Source of the DNA: Corynebacterium sp. KPL1814
GTDB lineage: Bacteria; Actinomycetota; Actinomycetes; Mycobacteriales; Mycobacteriaceae
Direction of reading: 5' to 3'
NCBI RefSeq assembly: GCF_000478175.1
Contig: NZ_KI515776.1
Location: forward strand, 267,451 to 331,450
DNA: 64,000 bases
Shown: in pieces, positions 22,502 to 34,628 of the stretch
Position numbering within the stretch: the stretch's first letter is position 1
Layout: the number at the start of each line of letters is the position of its first letter
Program-made: the position numbers and the translations under genes
The notes under the pieces: model-generated
What the model saw: the letters and a program-made list of their open reading frames with translations, nothing else
Database searches by the model: none
What the model was told of the DNA's origin: nothing

Positions 22502-23277
22502 GCGACGATGAATACGGTCAGCAGGGCGACGACGGCGACCACGGCTATGGCCGTGACCCACCACCCAGTGTGGCGCGTAGGTTCCGGGGCAGCCGTTACT
22601 GCGCGAAAGCTGCTGGTTTCGAAAGTCTCGGTCGCCGCCTGCGTGGTGGGGGTGGCAACTGCCACGGAATCCTCGTTGGAAGCGGGTAGCGGGTCGCCGG
22701 CGTAGATGCTCAGCACACGGTCGTTGCCGCGCGGGGCGTGGTAGGCGTGGGCGAGGATGGGGGCATCGGCAAGCGGGGGCAGCGAGGGACCCGGGGATAG
22801 GGTGGTGAGGAATGTGGGGCCGAAGAAGACATCGACGGCGTCGGTAGAAGGCACCAGGTTGACCAGCACGTGCATCCGGGCTTGGGCGGGGATATCGAGA
22901 TCCGCGGGGAGATCGGTGATATCGATGGGCGGGGCGTAGCCCAGCATCGTATAGGGCCCGCCGGGCGGATTATTCGCCGGCAGGCAGAGCCCGGGGCGGG
23001 GAAGCAGGAGGGTGACGTGGCCATCGGCATGCGGCTGGGCCGTGGCGGCCGGGGTGAGACCGGCGCGGAAAAGCAGGTCGATCTCAGGGTATTCCGCGCG
23101 GTCCGCGGCGCTGATGGTGCCGATCTGGCCCTGTGCTTCCACGCTTAAACCGCCCTCCTGGCTGGGAGCCAGGGTGACGGTAAATTCCTCCGTGCCCTTC
23201 ACCGATGCGCCGTGAATGGGCAAGGCCTGCACCGCGCCGAGGCCGCGGTGGGGGATGAGGTAGGTAGAAGAAGGCAT
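22495..23277 (-). CDS. Tail-anchored membrane protein of unknown function
   Basis: 260 residues. The first ~180 are beta-rich and Pro/Gly-rich (YLIPHRGLGAVQALPIHG, FTVTLAPSQEGGLSVEAQG), without an N-terminal signal. The C-terminus has a single TM helix (WWVTAIAVVAVVALLTVFIVAV) ending at the stop. This predicts a cytosolic domain held by a C-terminal anchor. I do not recognise a family. It lies between leuA and the DnaQ-like gene on the same strand. It is probably corynebacteria-specific. Confidence 0.7.
   Translation of the reverse strand: MPSSTYLIPHRGLGAVQALPIHGASVKGTEEFTVTLAPSQEGGLSVEAQGQIGTISAADRAEYPEIDLLFRAGLTPAATAQPHADGHVTLLLPRPGLCLPANNPPGGPYTMLGYAPPIDITDLPADLDIPAQARMHVLVNLVPSTDAVDVFFGPTFLTTLSPGPSLPPLADAPILAHAYHAPRGNDRVLSIYAGDPLPASNEDSVAVATPTTQAATETFETSSFRAVTAAPEPTRHTGWWVTAIAVVAVVALLTVFIVAV
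22762..22774 (+). repeat. Dispersed 13-mer GGCATCGGCAAGC (exact copy 4)
   Basis: Exact plus-strand copy inside a minus-strand gene, where the complement encodes Leu-Ala-Asp-Ala. Confidence 0.8.
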
Positions 23278-23311
23278 AGTCGATCTTCTACCATGCCCGG
23301 CTGCGTCCGCG

Positions 23312-25221
<1,910 letters not shown>

Positions 25222-25225
25222 AGGT

Positions 25226-25279
25226 TTAGGCCGAAATCCCGCCGCGGCAGATAAGGAGTAGGTCGTTCCGCAATGTCAT
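25226..25279 (-). CDS. leuL: leuA leader peptide
   Basis: A 17-residue ORF, MTLRNDLLLICRGGISA, ending in TAA. Four of its residues are Leu, three in a row coded by CTA-CTC-CTT, followed by Ile. It resembles the LLL-x-CRGG peptides described before actinobacterial leu/ilv genes. TAGTGT lies 7 bp before the ATG, so the transcript is probably leaderless: transcription and translation of the peptide start together. Slow decoding of Leu codons when leucine is scarce would then alter the folding of the downstream stem and raise leuA expression. Confidence 0.8.
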   Translation of the reverse strand: MTLRNDLLLICRGGISA

Positions 25280-25363
25280 ACCGGTCACACTACAGAGGAT
25301 CTCACGGTGTGGCAACATATTTCATTCAGCGGGACACCCGGGCGCGTGGCGTACCATGCTGAT

Positions 25364-26449
25364 GTGCCTACTGTTCCTACCACCCGCCGCCCCGCAGCCG
25401 CGCCCGCGCTGCGCTGCTGGTTTTATGCTGCACTGGTGGCGGTTGCGGGAACGGCGATTCGCCTCAGCGTGCTCGCGGCGCTGGCCGCGGCGCAGGGCGA
25501 TTCCCTCTGGGGGCTGCTGAATAAATGGGACGCCCACTACTATGTCGACATCGCCCGCGCGGGCTATGGCGGGGAAACCGCCCTCGCGTTCTTTCCCGGC
25601 TTCCCACTGGCGGTGCGGGCGGTCAGTAACCTGCTGGGCACGGATATTGCGGGCACGGCGATGGTCCTCAACCTCTTTTTCACCATCGCCTTGGCAGCGG
25701 GCGCTATGGCGCTGGCCCGGCAGATGGGGCTGGACACGCGCGGCCAGGTGCTCGGCGCGACGGTGGTTACCAGCGCGCCCATGAGCATCGTTTTTGCCAT
25801 GCCCTATACGGAGGCGCTCTTCGGCGCGCTCGCGATCTGGGCCGTGGTGATGCTGCATGACCAGCGCTGGATTGCGGCCGGGGCGCTGATTTTTCTTGCG
25901 TCCTTCGTCCGCCTGACCGCGGTGGATCTCATCGTGGTCTTCGCGCTCATGGTGCTCTTCAAGGCGCGGCGCACTTGGTGGGCTTGGCTGAGCGTGGCGG
26001 TATCGGCGCTGCCCTTAGCTGGCTATATCTGGTGGGCGAATCGCCATTTATCCGGCGCCGGCGGGTACTTTGGCCTGCAGGAAAAGCACTGGAATTCCGG
26101 TTTCGACGGCGGCCGGGCGACGGTGACCTGGGTGGCGGAGACGCTGTCTAGCGCCACGAACGGCGGGTATCTGCTCAGTGCTGCGGTGATCATCGCCGCC
26201 CCGATCTGCCTGCTGCTGGCCTGGGGGCGCCTGCCGCTTCCTGCCTGGCTGTTTGCCGCGGTGCTGATGGCAAATGTGCTGCTTTCCGATGGCATTATGC
26301 ACTCCCGCCCCCGCCTCTTACTGCCCGCAGCGGTGGTCTTGCTGCCGTGGGTGGGCAAGAAGGGGGCATCGGCAAGCGTGGGCGCCTGGGTGCTCTTCGG
26401 GGCCTGGTTTTCGGCCTATATGCTGGCCGTATTCGAGTGGGCCATCTAG
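25364..26449 (+). CDS. GT-C type membrane glycosyltransferase (PIG-V-like mannosyltransferase)
   Basis: About 361 residues with eight or more TM helices. The first extracytoplasmic loop holds NKWDAHYYVDIARAGYGG, the Asp-containing catalytic loop of polyprenol-phosphate-dependent GT-C enzymes. FFPGFPLAVR and MPYTEALFGAL follow, as in the GPI mannosyltransferase II (PIG-V) group. A role in mannosylating cell-envelope glycolipids or proteins is inferred. GTG at 25364 is preferred to 25307 because TACCAT lies 6 bp before it, a typical leaderless -10. The gene is divergent from leuL and ends by overlapping the next minus-strand gene by 4 bp. Confidence 0.8.
   Translation: MPTVPTTRRPAAAPALRCWFYAALVAVAGTAIRLSVLAALAAAQGDSLWGLLNKWDAHYYVDIARAGYGGETALAFFPGFPLAVRAVSNLLGTDIAGTAMVLNLFFTIALAAGAMALARQMGLDTRGQVLGATVVTSAPMSIVFAMPYTEALFGALAIWAVVMLHDQRWIAAGALIFLASFVRLTAVDLIVVFALMVLFKARRTWWAWLSVAVSALPLAGYIWWANRHLSGAGGYFGLQEKHWNSGFDGGRATVTWVAETLSSATNGGYLLSAAVIIAAPICLLLAWGRLPLPAWLFAAVLMANVLLSDGIMHSRPRLLLPAAVVLLPWVGKKGASASVGAWVLFGAWFSAYMLAVFEWAI
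26365..26377 (+). repeat. Dispersed 13-mer GGCATCGGCAAGC (exact copy 5)
   Basis: Exact plus-strand copy inside the GT-C gene, encoding part of GASASV. It has the GGG prefix also seen in copies 3 and 4. Confidence 0.8.
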
Positions 26450-27324
26450 CTGCGCTGGCTGACAGGATTGCGGGACAAAATGATGGTCGCGGCAATCATG
26501 ACGCCGAGCGCGGCTATCATGACCAGCCAGCCAGCGGTGGAATCGATGAGGAATTTCTCGCCCAAGACCATGTAGCCCAAGCCGAAGGCGACGATGGGCT
26601 CGAAGATGGTCATGGCCGGCAGTGACTGCGCCAGCGGGCCGGCGTTGAAGGAGTACTGCTGCACCACGGTGCCGGTCAGGGCGAGGCCGATGAGGCCGTA
26701 GAACTGCCAGCTGCCCACCAGGACGCTCAGGCCCTCGTGGGTGAAGATATCGACCACGGCCTTGGATAGCAGGGCGACGAAGCCGTAGATGACGCCGCAG
26801 GCGGTGCCCAGGGCGAGCGGGCGCTGCTCGCGGAATTTATGGCCGGCAACGCCCAACGCGACCAAGGTGGCCAGGCCCAATAGCAGGGCGGGCCACCACT
26901 GGCTCCACTCGGGCCGGGGGTTACCGGCAACGGGGCGGCCGTAGACCACCATCACGCCGACCGCAATCGTGAGCGCAATGGACCAGAAGGTCTCGTGCAC
27001 GGGCATGGGGCGCTTGGCATACCAGGCCGAAAGCGGCAGGGTAAACATGAGCGAGAGCACCAAAATGGGCTGGACCACCAGCAAAGTACCAAAGCCCAGG
27101 GCAACGACCTGGAGGCCATAGGCAAGGATGGCCGCGCCGGTGCCGACCCACCACAGTGGATTGGTCATAGCGGAGCGCATGACTGAATCGTCTGCTTCAA
27201 GGGCGATGCGGTGGCGAACGACCGTGCCCCAAGCAACCGTAAGCGCGGAGGCGATCGCGAAGAATACGGCGAGGAGGTTGCTTAACACCCGCTCAACGCT
27301 AGTAAAAAAGTGACGGAGATGCAT
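26446..27324 (-). CDS. DMT-superfamily permease (EamA-like)
   Basis: 292 residues and about ten TM helices in two five-helix halves, without soluble domains. LSNLLAVFFAIASALTVAWG opens the first half, and FEPIVAFGLGYMVLGEKF near the end is the common EamA signature. The substrate is unknown; DMT carriers include amino acid and metabolite exporters. ATG at 27324 (MHLRHFF) fits a short N-terminus; the frame continues upstream for 15 codons. It is placed between leuA and lysC, as in C. glutamicum, but on the opposite strand to lysC. Confidence 0.85.
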   Translation of the reverse strand: MHLRHFFTSVERVLSNLLAVFFAIASALTVAWGTVVRHRIALEADDSVMRSAMTNPLWWVGTGAAILAYGLQVVALGFGTLLVVQPILVLSLMFTLPLSAWYAKRPMPVHETFWSIALTIAVGVMVVYGRPVAGNPRPEWSQWWPALLLGLATLVALGVAGHKFREQRPLALGTACGVIYGFVALLSKAVVDIFTHEGLSVLVGSWQFYGLIGLALTGTVVQQYSFNAGPLAQSLPAMTIFEPIVAFGLGYMVLGEKFLIDSTAGWLVMIAALGVMIAATIILSRNPVSQRS

Positions 27325-27528
27325 TTTGCTTATCGATGCCGCCCCCGCCCCGCCACCCAGCGCGCGCACGGGGGTGGGTGTGAATAAAATAAAAGTATTG
27401 TCTCGGAATTATGATGAGGTGTAGCGCCTTGCGGGGTAGCATAGGAATTTGACTAGTGTCCGACAGGTATTTCTGTGGCGCGTCTGCGCGCAGGGGTGCC
27501 TTTTAAAACGAAAGGTGGCAACCACACC

Positions 27529-29851
<2,323 letters not shown>

Positions 29852-29881
29852 CCGCAAGGCACCACCGCGCCGGCGCATAAA

Positions 29882-29925
29882 AATTCGGCTCCTCCTTCCT
29901 GTAGTAGGAAGTGAGGAGCCGAATT
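29882..29925. terminator. Strong bidirectional terminator between asd and the YkvI-like gene
   Basis: AATTCGGCTCCTC and its complement GAGGAGCCGAATT, with an inner CTTCCT/AGGAAG stem, form a long hairpin between two converging genes. A-rich and T-rich flanks are on both sides, so it can serve both strands. Confidence 0.88.
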
Positions 29926-29946
29926 GCGTTTAGTGGCGCTTAAACC

Positions 29947-31305
29947 TTAGTCTTCGTCTTTCTTGCCAAAGTCCAGGTCGCTATCGACGGAAGGTACTTC
30001 CGGCTTCGTGTGCTGGACGTAGGTGACGGAAGGCGCAGGCTCCGAACGGTCATAGTCGAGTTCATCGTCCTCTTCGAGCTCCTCGTGGATGTCCTCGGCG
30101 ATGTGATCGATAAACTCCTGCGTACCCATATTGGATGCTGCGGCTAGCATGCGCAGCTCGCGCTCATTCTTCTTGGTAAAGCGCTGGCGCGGGTCCAACT
30201 TGCGGGCGACGAGATCATGGGCGCGCATGCGGCGATCGGATTCATCGGCAAGCATGCCGCGGTTTTTAATGCGGTTATAAACCATCACGACAATCATCAG
30301 CAGGCCGAGGTAACCCAGGATGGGGTAGACGTTGCTGACTAGGGACTGGAAGCCGATGAAGGACAGGATGAAGCCGATGATGCAGGATGCGGCATATACG
30401 GGGTAGAAGCGCTGTGGGTTATTGCGGGTCAGGCGCTTGCCCAGCGCGTAGAACATACCGATGGCCGTGTTAAAGACCATGCCGTAGATGACGAAGGTCA
30501 TCAAGACGCCGAGAACCGGGTGGATGCCGGTAATCAGCTTCAGCACCGGCATGTCCTCGCCGTTGACGTCCTTGGCCTCGAAGAAGAGGGCGAAGACGAG
30601 CAGGGCCAACAAGATGAGGTAGAGGAAACCACCGATGACGCCGCCGATGCCCACGGCGCGGTTATCCAGGAAGTTACCGCCGATGACGATGGACATGGAC
30701 ACGGCCGTCATGACGTTCAGGCCGGTGTAGTTCAGGGCGGAGAGCCACCAGTTTGGCAGCGAGGTATTGACATTATCGATGGCCCACGTGTTTAGGGACG
30801 CGAAGTCCACATCGGCTGTAAGGATGGTATAGCCGGTGGCCAGCACCACGAAGAAGATGATGAACGGGGTGATGGTACCGATGACGCGGGTGACGCGGTC
30901 CACGTCCATAAGGCCCACCAGCAGCACGAGGATCAGCATGACGGTGCCGCCGACCCACACAGGGATGCTGGGGAATTGCTGGTTGATATTGGAGCCACCA
31001 CCGGCGAACATGACGAAACCGATGGAAAACAGCGTAATAAGCGTGGACCAGTCCAAGATCTTGGCGGTGACTGGTGAAGCGATCTTGTTATAAACAGCGG
31101 TGTGTTCCACCGCTTGGAAATAGGAGCCCAGCTGCAGGATGGACACGCCGGTGACCATCATGAGGGCGGCGGCGAGGGCGATGCCCCACAGGCCCCACTC
31201 GCCGAAAGCTACGAAGTACTGCATGGCTTCTTGGCCCGAAGCAAAGCCTGCGCCCACAACGATGCCAATAAACGCCATGGAGATTCCGATTGCGCGTTTA
31301 ATCAT
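29947..31305 (-). CDS. YkvI-like permease of the LeuT-fold superfamily
   Basis: About 452 residues. Ten or more TM helices run from IKRAIGISMAFIGIVVGAGFASGQEAMQYF, with the unwound-helix GxGFASG motif near the N-terminus, to about residue 350. A charged 100-residue cytoplasmic tail follows, very Glu/Asp-rich. The family lies in the APC superfamily; substrates are unknown. ATG at 31305 is family-like; an upstream GTG at 31329 with GGCGAG before it is an alternative. The gene converges on asd and shares the terminator with it. The long acidic tail is not typical of Firmicutes YkvI. Confidence 0.8.
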   Translation of the reverse strand: MIKRAIGISMAFIGIVVGAGFASGQEAMQYFVAFGEWGLWGIALAAALMMVTGVSILQLGSYFQAVEHTAVYNKIASPVTAKILDWSTLITLFSIGFVMFAGGGSNINQQFPSIPVWVGGTVMLILVLLVGLMDVDRVTRVIGTITPFIIFFVVLATGYTILTADVDFASLNTWAIDNVNTSLPNWWLSALNYTGLNVMTAVSMSIVIGGNFLDNRAVGIGGVIGGFLYLILLALLVFALFFEAKDVNGEDMPVLKLITGIHPVLGVLMTFVIYGMVFNTAIGMFYALGKRLTRNNPQRFYPVYAASCIIGFILSFIGFQSLVSNVYPILGYLGLLMIVVMVYNRIKNRGMLADESDRRMRAHDLVARKLDPRQRFTKKNERELRMLAAASNMGTQEFIDHIAEDIHEELEEDDELDYDRSEPAPSVTYVQHTKPEVPSVDSDLDFGKKDED

Positions 31306-31565
31306 GAGGGGAGAAACTCTCTTACTCACACTCGCCGGGCCCGGCTTTGGGAACGCGCGGGCCCGGATCGACGGTCGATTTATCACGTGTGTGTATCTAA
31401 TAGAATCACATTTCACCCGTGACTTCACAGCTGAAATCGTGTCACTTTAGTATTTTTCTACCCCGCCCTCAGGCCGCATGCGCCCGCTGCGCTGCCCTAA
31501 GTACCTGCACTTTGATAAGTATTGCGGCGAAAGTATGTGTCCAAGCGCTCGAACATTCGGGGGTA

Positions 31566-32108
31566 TTAATTTGCGCCCTCGATGAGGTCCTTGCGGGCGC
31601 GCGCCACGCGGGAGCGGATGGTGCCAACGCGCACACCGGCGATCTTGGCCGCTTCCTCATAGGTATAGCCCAGTACCTGGGTGAGGATAAGGGCTTCGCG
31701 GCGGTCGGCGGGCAGGGCATCGATAAGCGCCCGGGCATCGATCCAATCGCTCCAGGAACCGGAGTTTTCCGCGGCGGAGCCCATGGCGTCCTCGTATTGC
31801 GTGGCGGATTTGCGGGGTCGGGCCATGTCGTGGCGGATATTATCCACCCAGACGCGCCGGGCCAGCGAGAGCAACCAGGTGCGGGCGGAAGAGCGGGCGG
31901 CAAAGCGCGGCAAGGCGCCGATGACGCGCAGGTAGGTCTCTTGGGTGAGGTCGTCGGCGATTTCGGGGCCGCCCAGGTGGGCGAGGAGGCGCCAGACATC
32001 ATCCTGGGTGGCCTTGATGAACTCCGTAAGTGCTGCTCGGTCGCCGCGCCCAGCCCGGAGGGCGAGCTCGGTGACGCGGGCGTCGTCTGCTGCGGAGTGG
32101 TGTGTCAC
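31566..32108 (-). CDS. sigC: ECF RNA polymerase sigma factor SigC
   Basis: 180 residues. Sigma region 2 is visible as DVWRLLAHLGGPEIADDLTQETYLRV with SARTWLLSLARRVWVDNIRHDMARPRK. Region 4 is LILTQVLGYTYEEAAKIAGVRVGTIRSRVARARKDL. The sequence and the position beside katA match C. glutamicum SigC, which responds to impaired respiration and activates cytochrome bd genes. GTG at 32108 is preferred: TAGATT lies 7 bp upstream, giving a leaderless mRNA. A longer frame to 32174 exists. No anti-sigma gene is adjacent. Confidence 0.92.
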   Translation of the reverse strand: MTHHSAADDARVTELALRAGRGDRAALTEFIKATQDDVWRLLAHLGGPEIADDLTQETYLRVIGALPRFAARSSARTWLLSLARRVWVDNIRHDMARPRKSATQYEDAMGSAAENSGSWSDWIDARALIDALPADRREALILTQVLGYTYEEAAKIAGVRVGTIRSRVARARKDLIEGAN

Positions 32109-32163
32109 CTGAATGAATCTACCAGTAGCTCCTGCATTTCTTATCCAAGGTTGCGGTGGCTGG

Positions 32164-32176
32164 GGCATCGGCAAGC
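32164..32176 (+). repeat. Dispersed 13-mer GGCATCGGCAAGC (exact copy 6)
   Basis: Exact plus-strand copy in the sigC-katA divergent region, outside the leaderless sigC frame. Confidence 0.8.
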
Positions 32177-32241
32177 GGCATATGTGCGGAAAGGGTAGCG
32201 CAGCACCGTTATACGTAGTAAACTATGGGTTGTCCGTGATT

Positions 32242-32262
32242 GATAATTGACCCCAAATTATC
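32242..32262. promoter_or_regulatory. Palindromic operator candidate upstream of katA (OxyR-like)
   Basis: GATAATT and AATTATC flank a 7-base centre about 30 bp before the katA start. The shape matches the LysR-type T-N11-A rule, and corynebacterial katA is a known OxyR target. Assignment to OxyR is an inference from gene identity. Confidence 0.5.
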
Positions 32263-32291
32263 GACTGATTGCCAGGAGGCAAAGACTTACC

Positions 32292-33842
32292 ATGACTGAT
32301 TCCACCGCTGATGAGATCCTGAACAAGGGACAACGTCCCGCAGGTAAGGGCAATACTACCCGCCCGTCCGGCCAGCCCGTGCCTTCCGAGAACACGTCCG
32401 TGACCGCCGGTCCCCAGGGTCCGGTCGCGCTCAACGATACTCATCTCATTGAAAAGCTCGCCCACTTCAACCGTGAGCGCGTACCCGAGCGTACCCCGCA
32501 CGCCAAGGGGCACGGTGCTTACGGCGAGCTGCACATCACCGAAGACGTGTCCGCCTACACCAAGGCAAAGGTTTTCCAGAAGGGCACCGTCACCCCGATG
32601 ATGGGCCGCTTTTCCACCGTCGCTGGCGAGCAAGGCTCCCCGGATACCTGGCGCGACGTGCACGGCTTTGCCCTCCGCTTCTACACCGAAGACGGCAACT
32701 TCGACATCGTGGGCAATAACACCCCGGTATTCTTCCTGCGCGATGGCATGAAGTTCCCGGACTTCATCCACTCCCAAAAGCGCCTGGGTTCCAATGGCCT
32801 GCGCGATGCCGATATGCAGTGGGACTTCTGGACCCGCAACCCGGAATCCGCCCACCAGGTGACTTACCTGATGGGTGACCGCGGCACCCCGAAGACCACC
32901 CGCCACCAAAATGGCTACGGTTCCCACACCTTCCAGTGGGTCAACGAAGACGGCGAGGCATTCTGGGTGAAGTACCACTTCATCTCCCGCCAGGGTGTTG
33001 AGAACTTCACCGATGAAGAGGCCACCGTGGAAGCCGGTAAGAACCCGGATAGCCACCGTGCGGATCTTTACAACGCCATCGAAGAGGGCAACTACCCCAT
33101 CTGGGACGTCAAGGTGCAGATCATGCCGCTTGCGGAGGCAGAGGACTACCGCTTCAACCCCTTCGATCTGACCAAGGTCTGGTCCAAGAAGGACTACCCA
33201 TTGCACGATGTGGGCTACTTCGAGCTCAACCGCAACCCGCGCAACTTCTTTGCTCAGATCGAGCAGGTTGCGCTGGATCCCTCCAATATCGTGCCGGGCG
33301 TTGGCCTGTCCCCGGATAAGATGCTGCAGGCCCGCGTCTTTGCCTATGCGGATCAGCAGCGCTACCGCATCGGGCCGAATTACAAGCAGTTGCCGGTCAA
33401 CCAGCCGCGCAATGCGGAGAAGGTCAATACCTACGAGCACGAGGGTCCAATGCAGTATTTCTACAATGCTCCAGAGGATCCGGTGTACTCGCCCAACCGC
33501 CATGCGAAGGGTACGGGCGTGCTTGACGATGCCTCCGTAAACAACCGCGAGGACCTAGAGACCACCACTGCGGCGGACCTCTACGTGAACCCGGATCCCC
33601 ACGGTCGGGACTTGGTCCGCGCGCCGTACGTACGCCATGCGGAAGACGATGACTTCGTCCAAGCGCGCGACCTGTACGAAAACGTCTACGACGACGCCGC
33701 CAAGGAGCGCTTGGTCACCAATATCACCAACGCGATGGCCGGCGTGTCCGAAGAAACCGAAGAGCGCGTGTACCAGTACTGGACCAACGTTCACCCGGAC
33801 TTGGGCCAGCGCGTGCGCGAGGTCTTCGCTGAAAAGAAGTAG
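32292..33842 (+). CDS. katA: Catalase KatA
   Basis: 516 residues, a clade 3 small-subunit monofunctional heme catalase. The distal His is in PERTPHAKGHGAYGEL and the Asn in FDIVGNNTPVFFLRD. The proximal heme ligand is the Tyr in RVFAYADQQRYRIG. It breaks down H2O2 in the cytosol. Codon use is strongly biased, as for an abundant protein. ATG at 32292; GGAGG lies rather far upstream. It is divergent from sigC, with a palindromic operator candidate in between. Confidence 0.97.
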   Translation: MTDSTADEILNKGQRPAGKGNTTRPSGQPVPSENTSVTAGPQGPVALNDTHLIEKLAHFNRERVPERTPHAKGHGAYGELHITEDVSAYTKAKVFQKGTVTPMMGRFSTVAGEQGSPDTWRDVHGFALRFYTEDGNFDIVGNNTPVFFLRDGMKFPDFIHSQKRLGSNGLRDADMQWDFWTRNPESAHQVTYLMGDRGTPKTTRHQNGYGSHTFQWVNEDGEAFWVKYHFISRQGVENFTDEEATVEAGKNPDSHRADLYNAIEEGNYPIWDVKVQIMPLAEAEDYRFNPFDLTKVWSKKDYPLHDVGYFELNRNPRNFFAQIEQVALDPSNIVPGVGLSPDKMLQARVFAYADQQRYRIGPNYKQLPVNQPRNAEKVNTYEHEGPMQYFYNAPEDPVYSPNRHAKGTGVLDDASVNNREDLETTTAADLYVNPDPHGRDLVRAPYVRHAEDDDFVQARDLYENVYDDAAKERLVTNITNAMAGVSEETEERVYQYWTNVHPDLGQRVREVFAEKK

Positions 33843-33881
33843 CAAGCCACTGCGGTTGTACTGCTTCTTAGGGGCATAAAT

Positions 33882-33973
33882 ACAAGGCCGCCTTCGACCA
33901 TCCCCGCGTCCTCACCCCACAGCGATCTGCTGTGAGATGGGTGCGGTGGGGTAATTGGTCGAAGGCGGCTTGT
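33882..33973. terminator. Long hairpin between katA and the lipoprotein gene
   Basis: ACAAGGCCGCCTTCGACCA (33882-33900) pairs with TGGTCGAAGGCGGCTTGT (33956-33973) with one bulged base. The 55-base interior carries another foldable part (CAGC-GATCT-GCTG). It sits between converging genes, so bidirectional termination is the simplest role. Confidence 0.65.
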
Positions 33974-33986
33974 GCGTTAGGCGAGA

Positions 33987-34544
33987 TTAATCGCAGCGGC
34001 GCATATTGTCTGCAACAAAGCTAGGCGCGCCCTGATCGATCCATTTGTCCACGTCATAGCACGGTGCGGTCAAACCACTATTTGCTACACCGATGGGCTC
34101 AATAGTTGTCCATGCGCCATCGTTAAAGCGCGCCCAGGCGGTCCAATCTGTACTGTCTTTGCCAAAATGAGCCCATTCCCCGTCGCAATCCGACACCAAA
34201 ATATTGCCCATATCGGGCTCTAGAGAAGAGAAGGCGCTTGGGGAGCAATCACCTTTGGCTTGCGTGGTAGTGGTAGTGACTGTTGTCTCCTGCGGTGCAG
34301 GTGGTTGTGCAGTAGTCTCTGCCGGGGAGGTTGTGGGCGAGTCGGTCGTAGTCGCCGTTTGCTCCGTGGAACTTGTAGGGCTGGAGCTAGAGCTGGATTG
34401 TGCCACGGCGTCGGAAAATTGGGGCTCGCTGGGGTCGGCGGAGTTATCGGCATCATCGGCGCAGGACACCAGTGCCATGCTCAGCGGAAACGCGGCCGTG
34501 TAGGTTAGCGTGCGGGAGAGAACGGATTTTCGGGGGACAGGCAT
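33987..34544 (-). CDS. Secreted lipoprotein with a Ser/Thr-rich linker
   Basis: 185 residues. The signal peptide ends in a lipobox (MALVSC, Cys at about 28), so the protein should be lipid-anchored outside the membrane. Residues ~30-95 are almost only Ser, Thr, Pro, Gln and Glu, a likely O-glycosylated linker. The C-terminal ~90 residues hold four Cys (GDCSPS, VSDCDG, APCYDV, RRCD), probably two disulfides, and Trp-rich strands. The function is unknown. It ends at the hairpin shared with katA. Confidence 0.8.
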   Translation of the reverse strand: MPVPRKSVLSRTLTYTAAFPLSMALVSCADDADNSADPSEPQFSDAVAQSSSSSSPTSSTEQTATTTDSPTTSPAETTAQPPAPQETTVTTTTTQAKGDCSPSAFSSLEPDMGNILVSDCDGEWAHFGKDSTDWTAWARFNDGAWTTIEPIGVANSGLTAPCYDVDKWIDQGAPSFVADNMRRCD

Positions 34545-34628
34545 GTCTTAATAGTAGATTCTCTTTGTTATGCGCGGGGATCGGCGCGCCTGCAGAAAGG
34601 GAATGACCTGCAGCGATAGGTTACTAGC

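Noticed and set aside
31550-31559. CGAACATTCG as an SOS (LexA) box near sigC
   Set aside because: It resembles only part of the corynebacterial LexA consensus and lies downstream of sigC, not before a promoter of a repair gene.
32223-33503. A 426-codon open frame antisense to katA
   Set aside because: It mirrors the codon pattern of katA and shows no recognisable domain; it is a GC-driven shadow.
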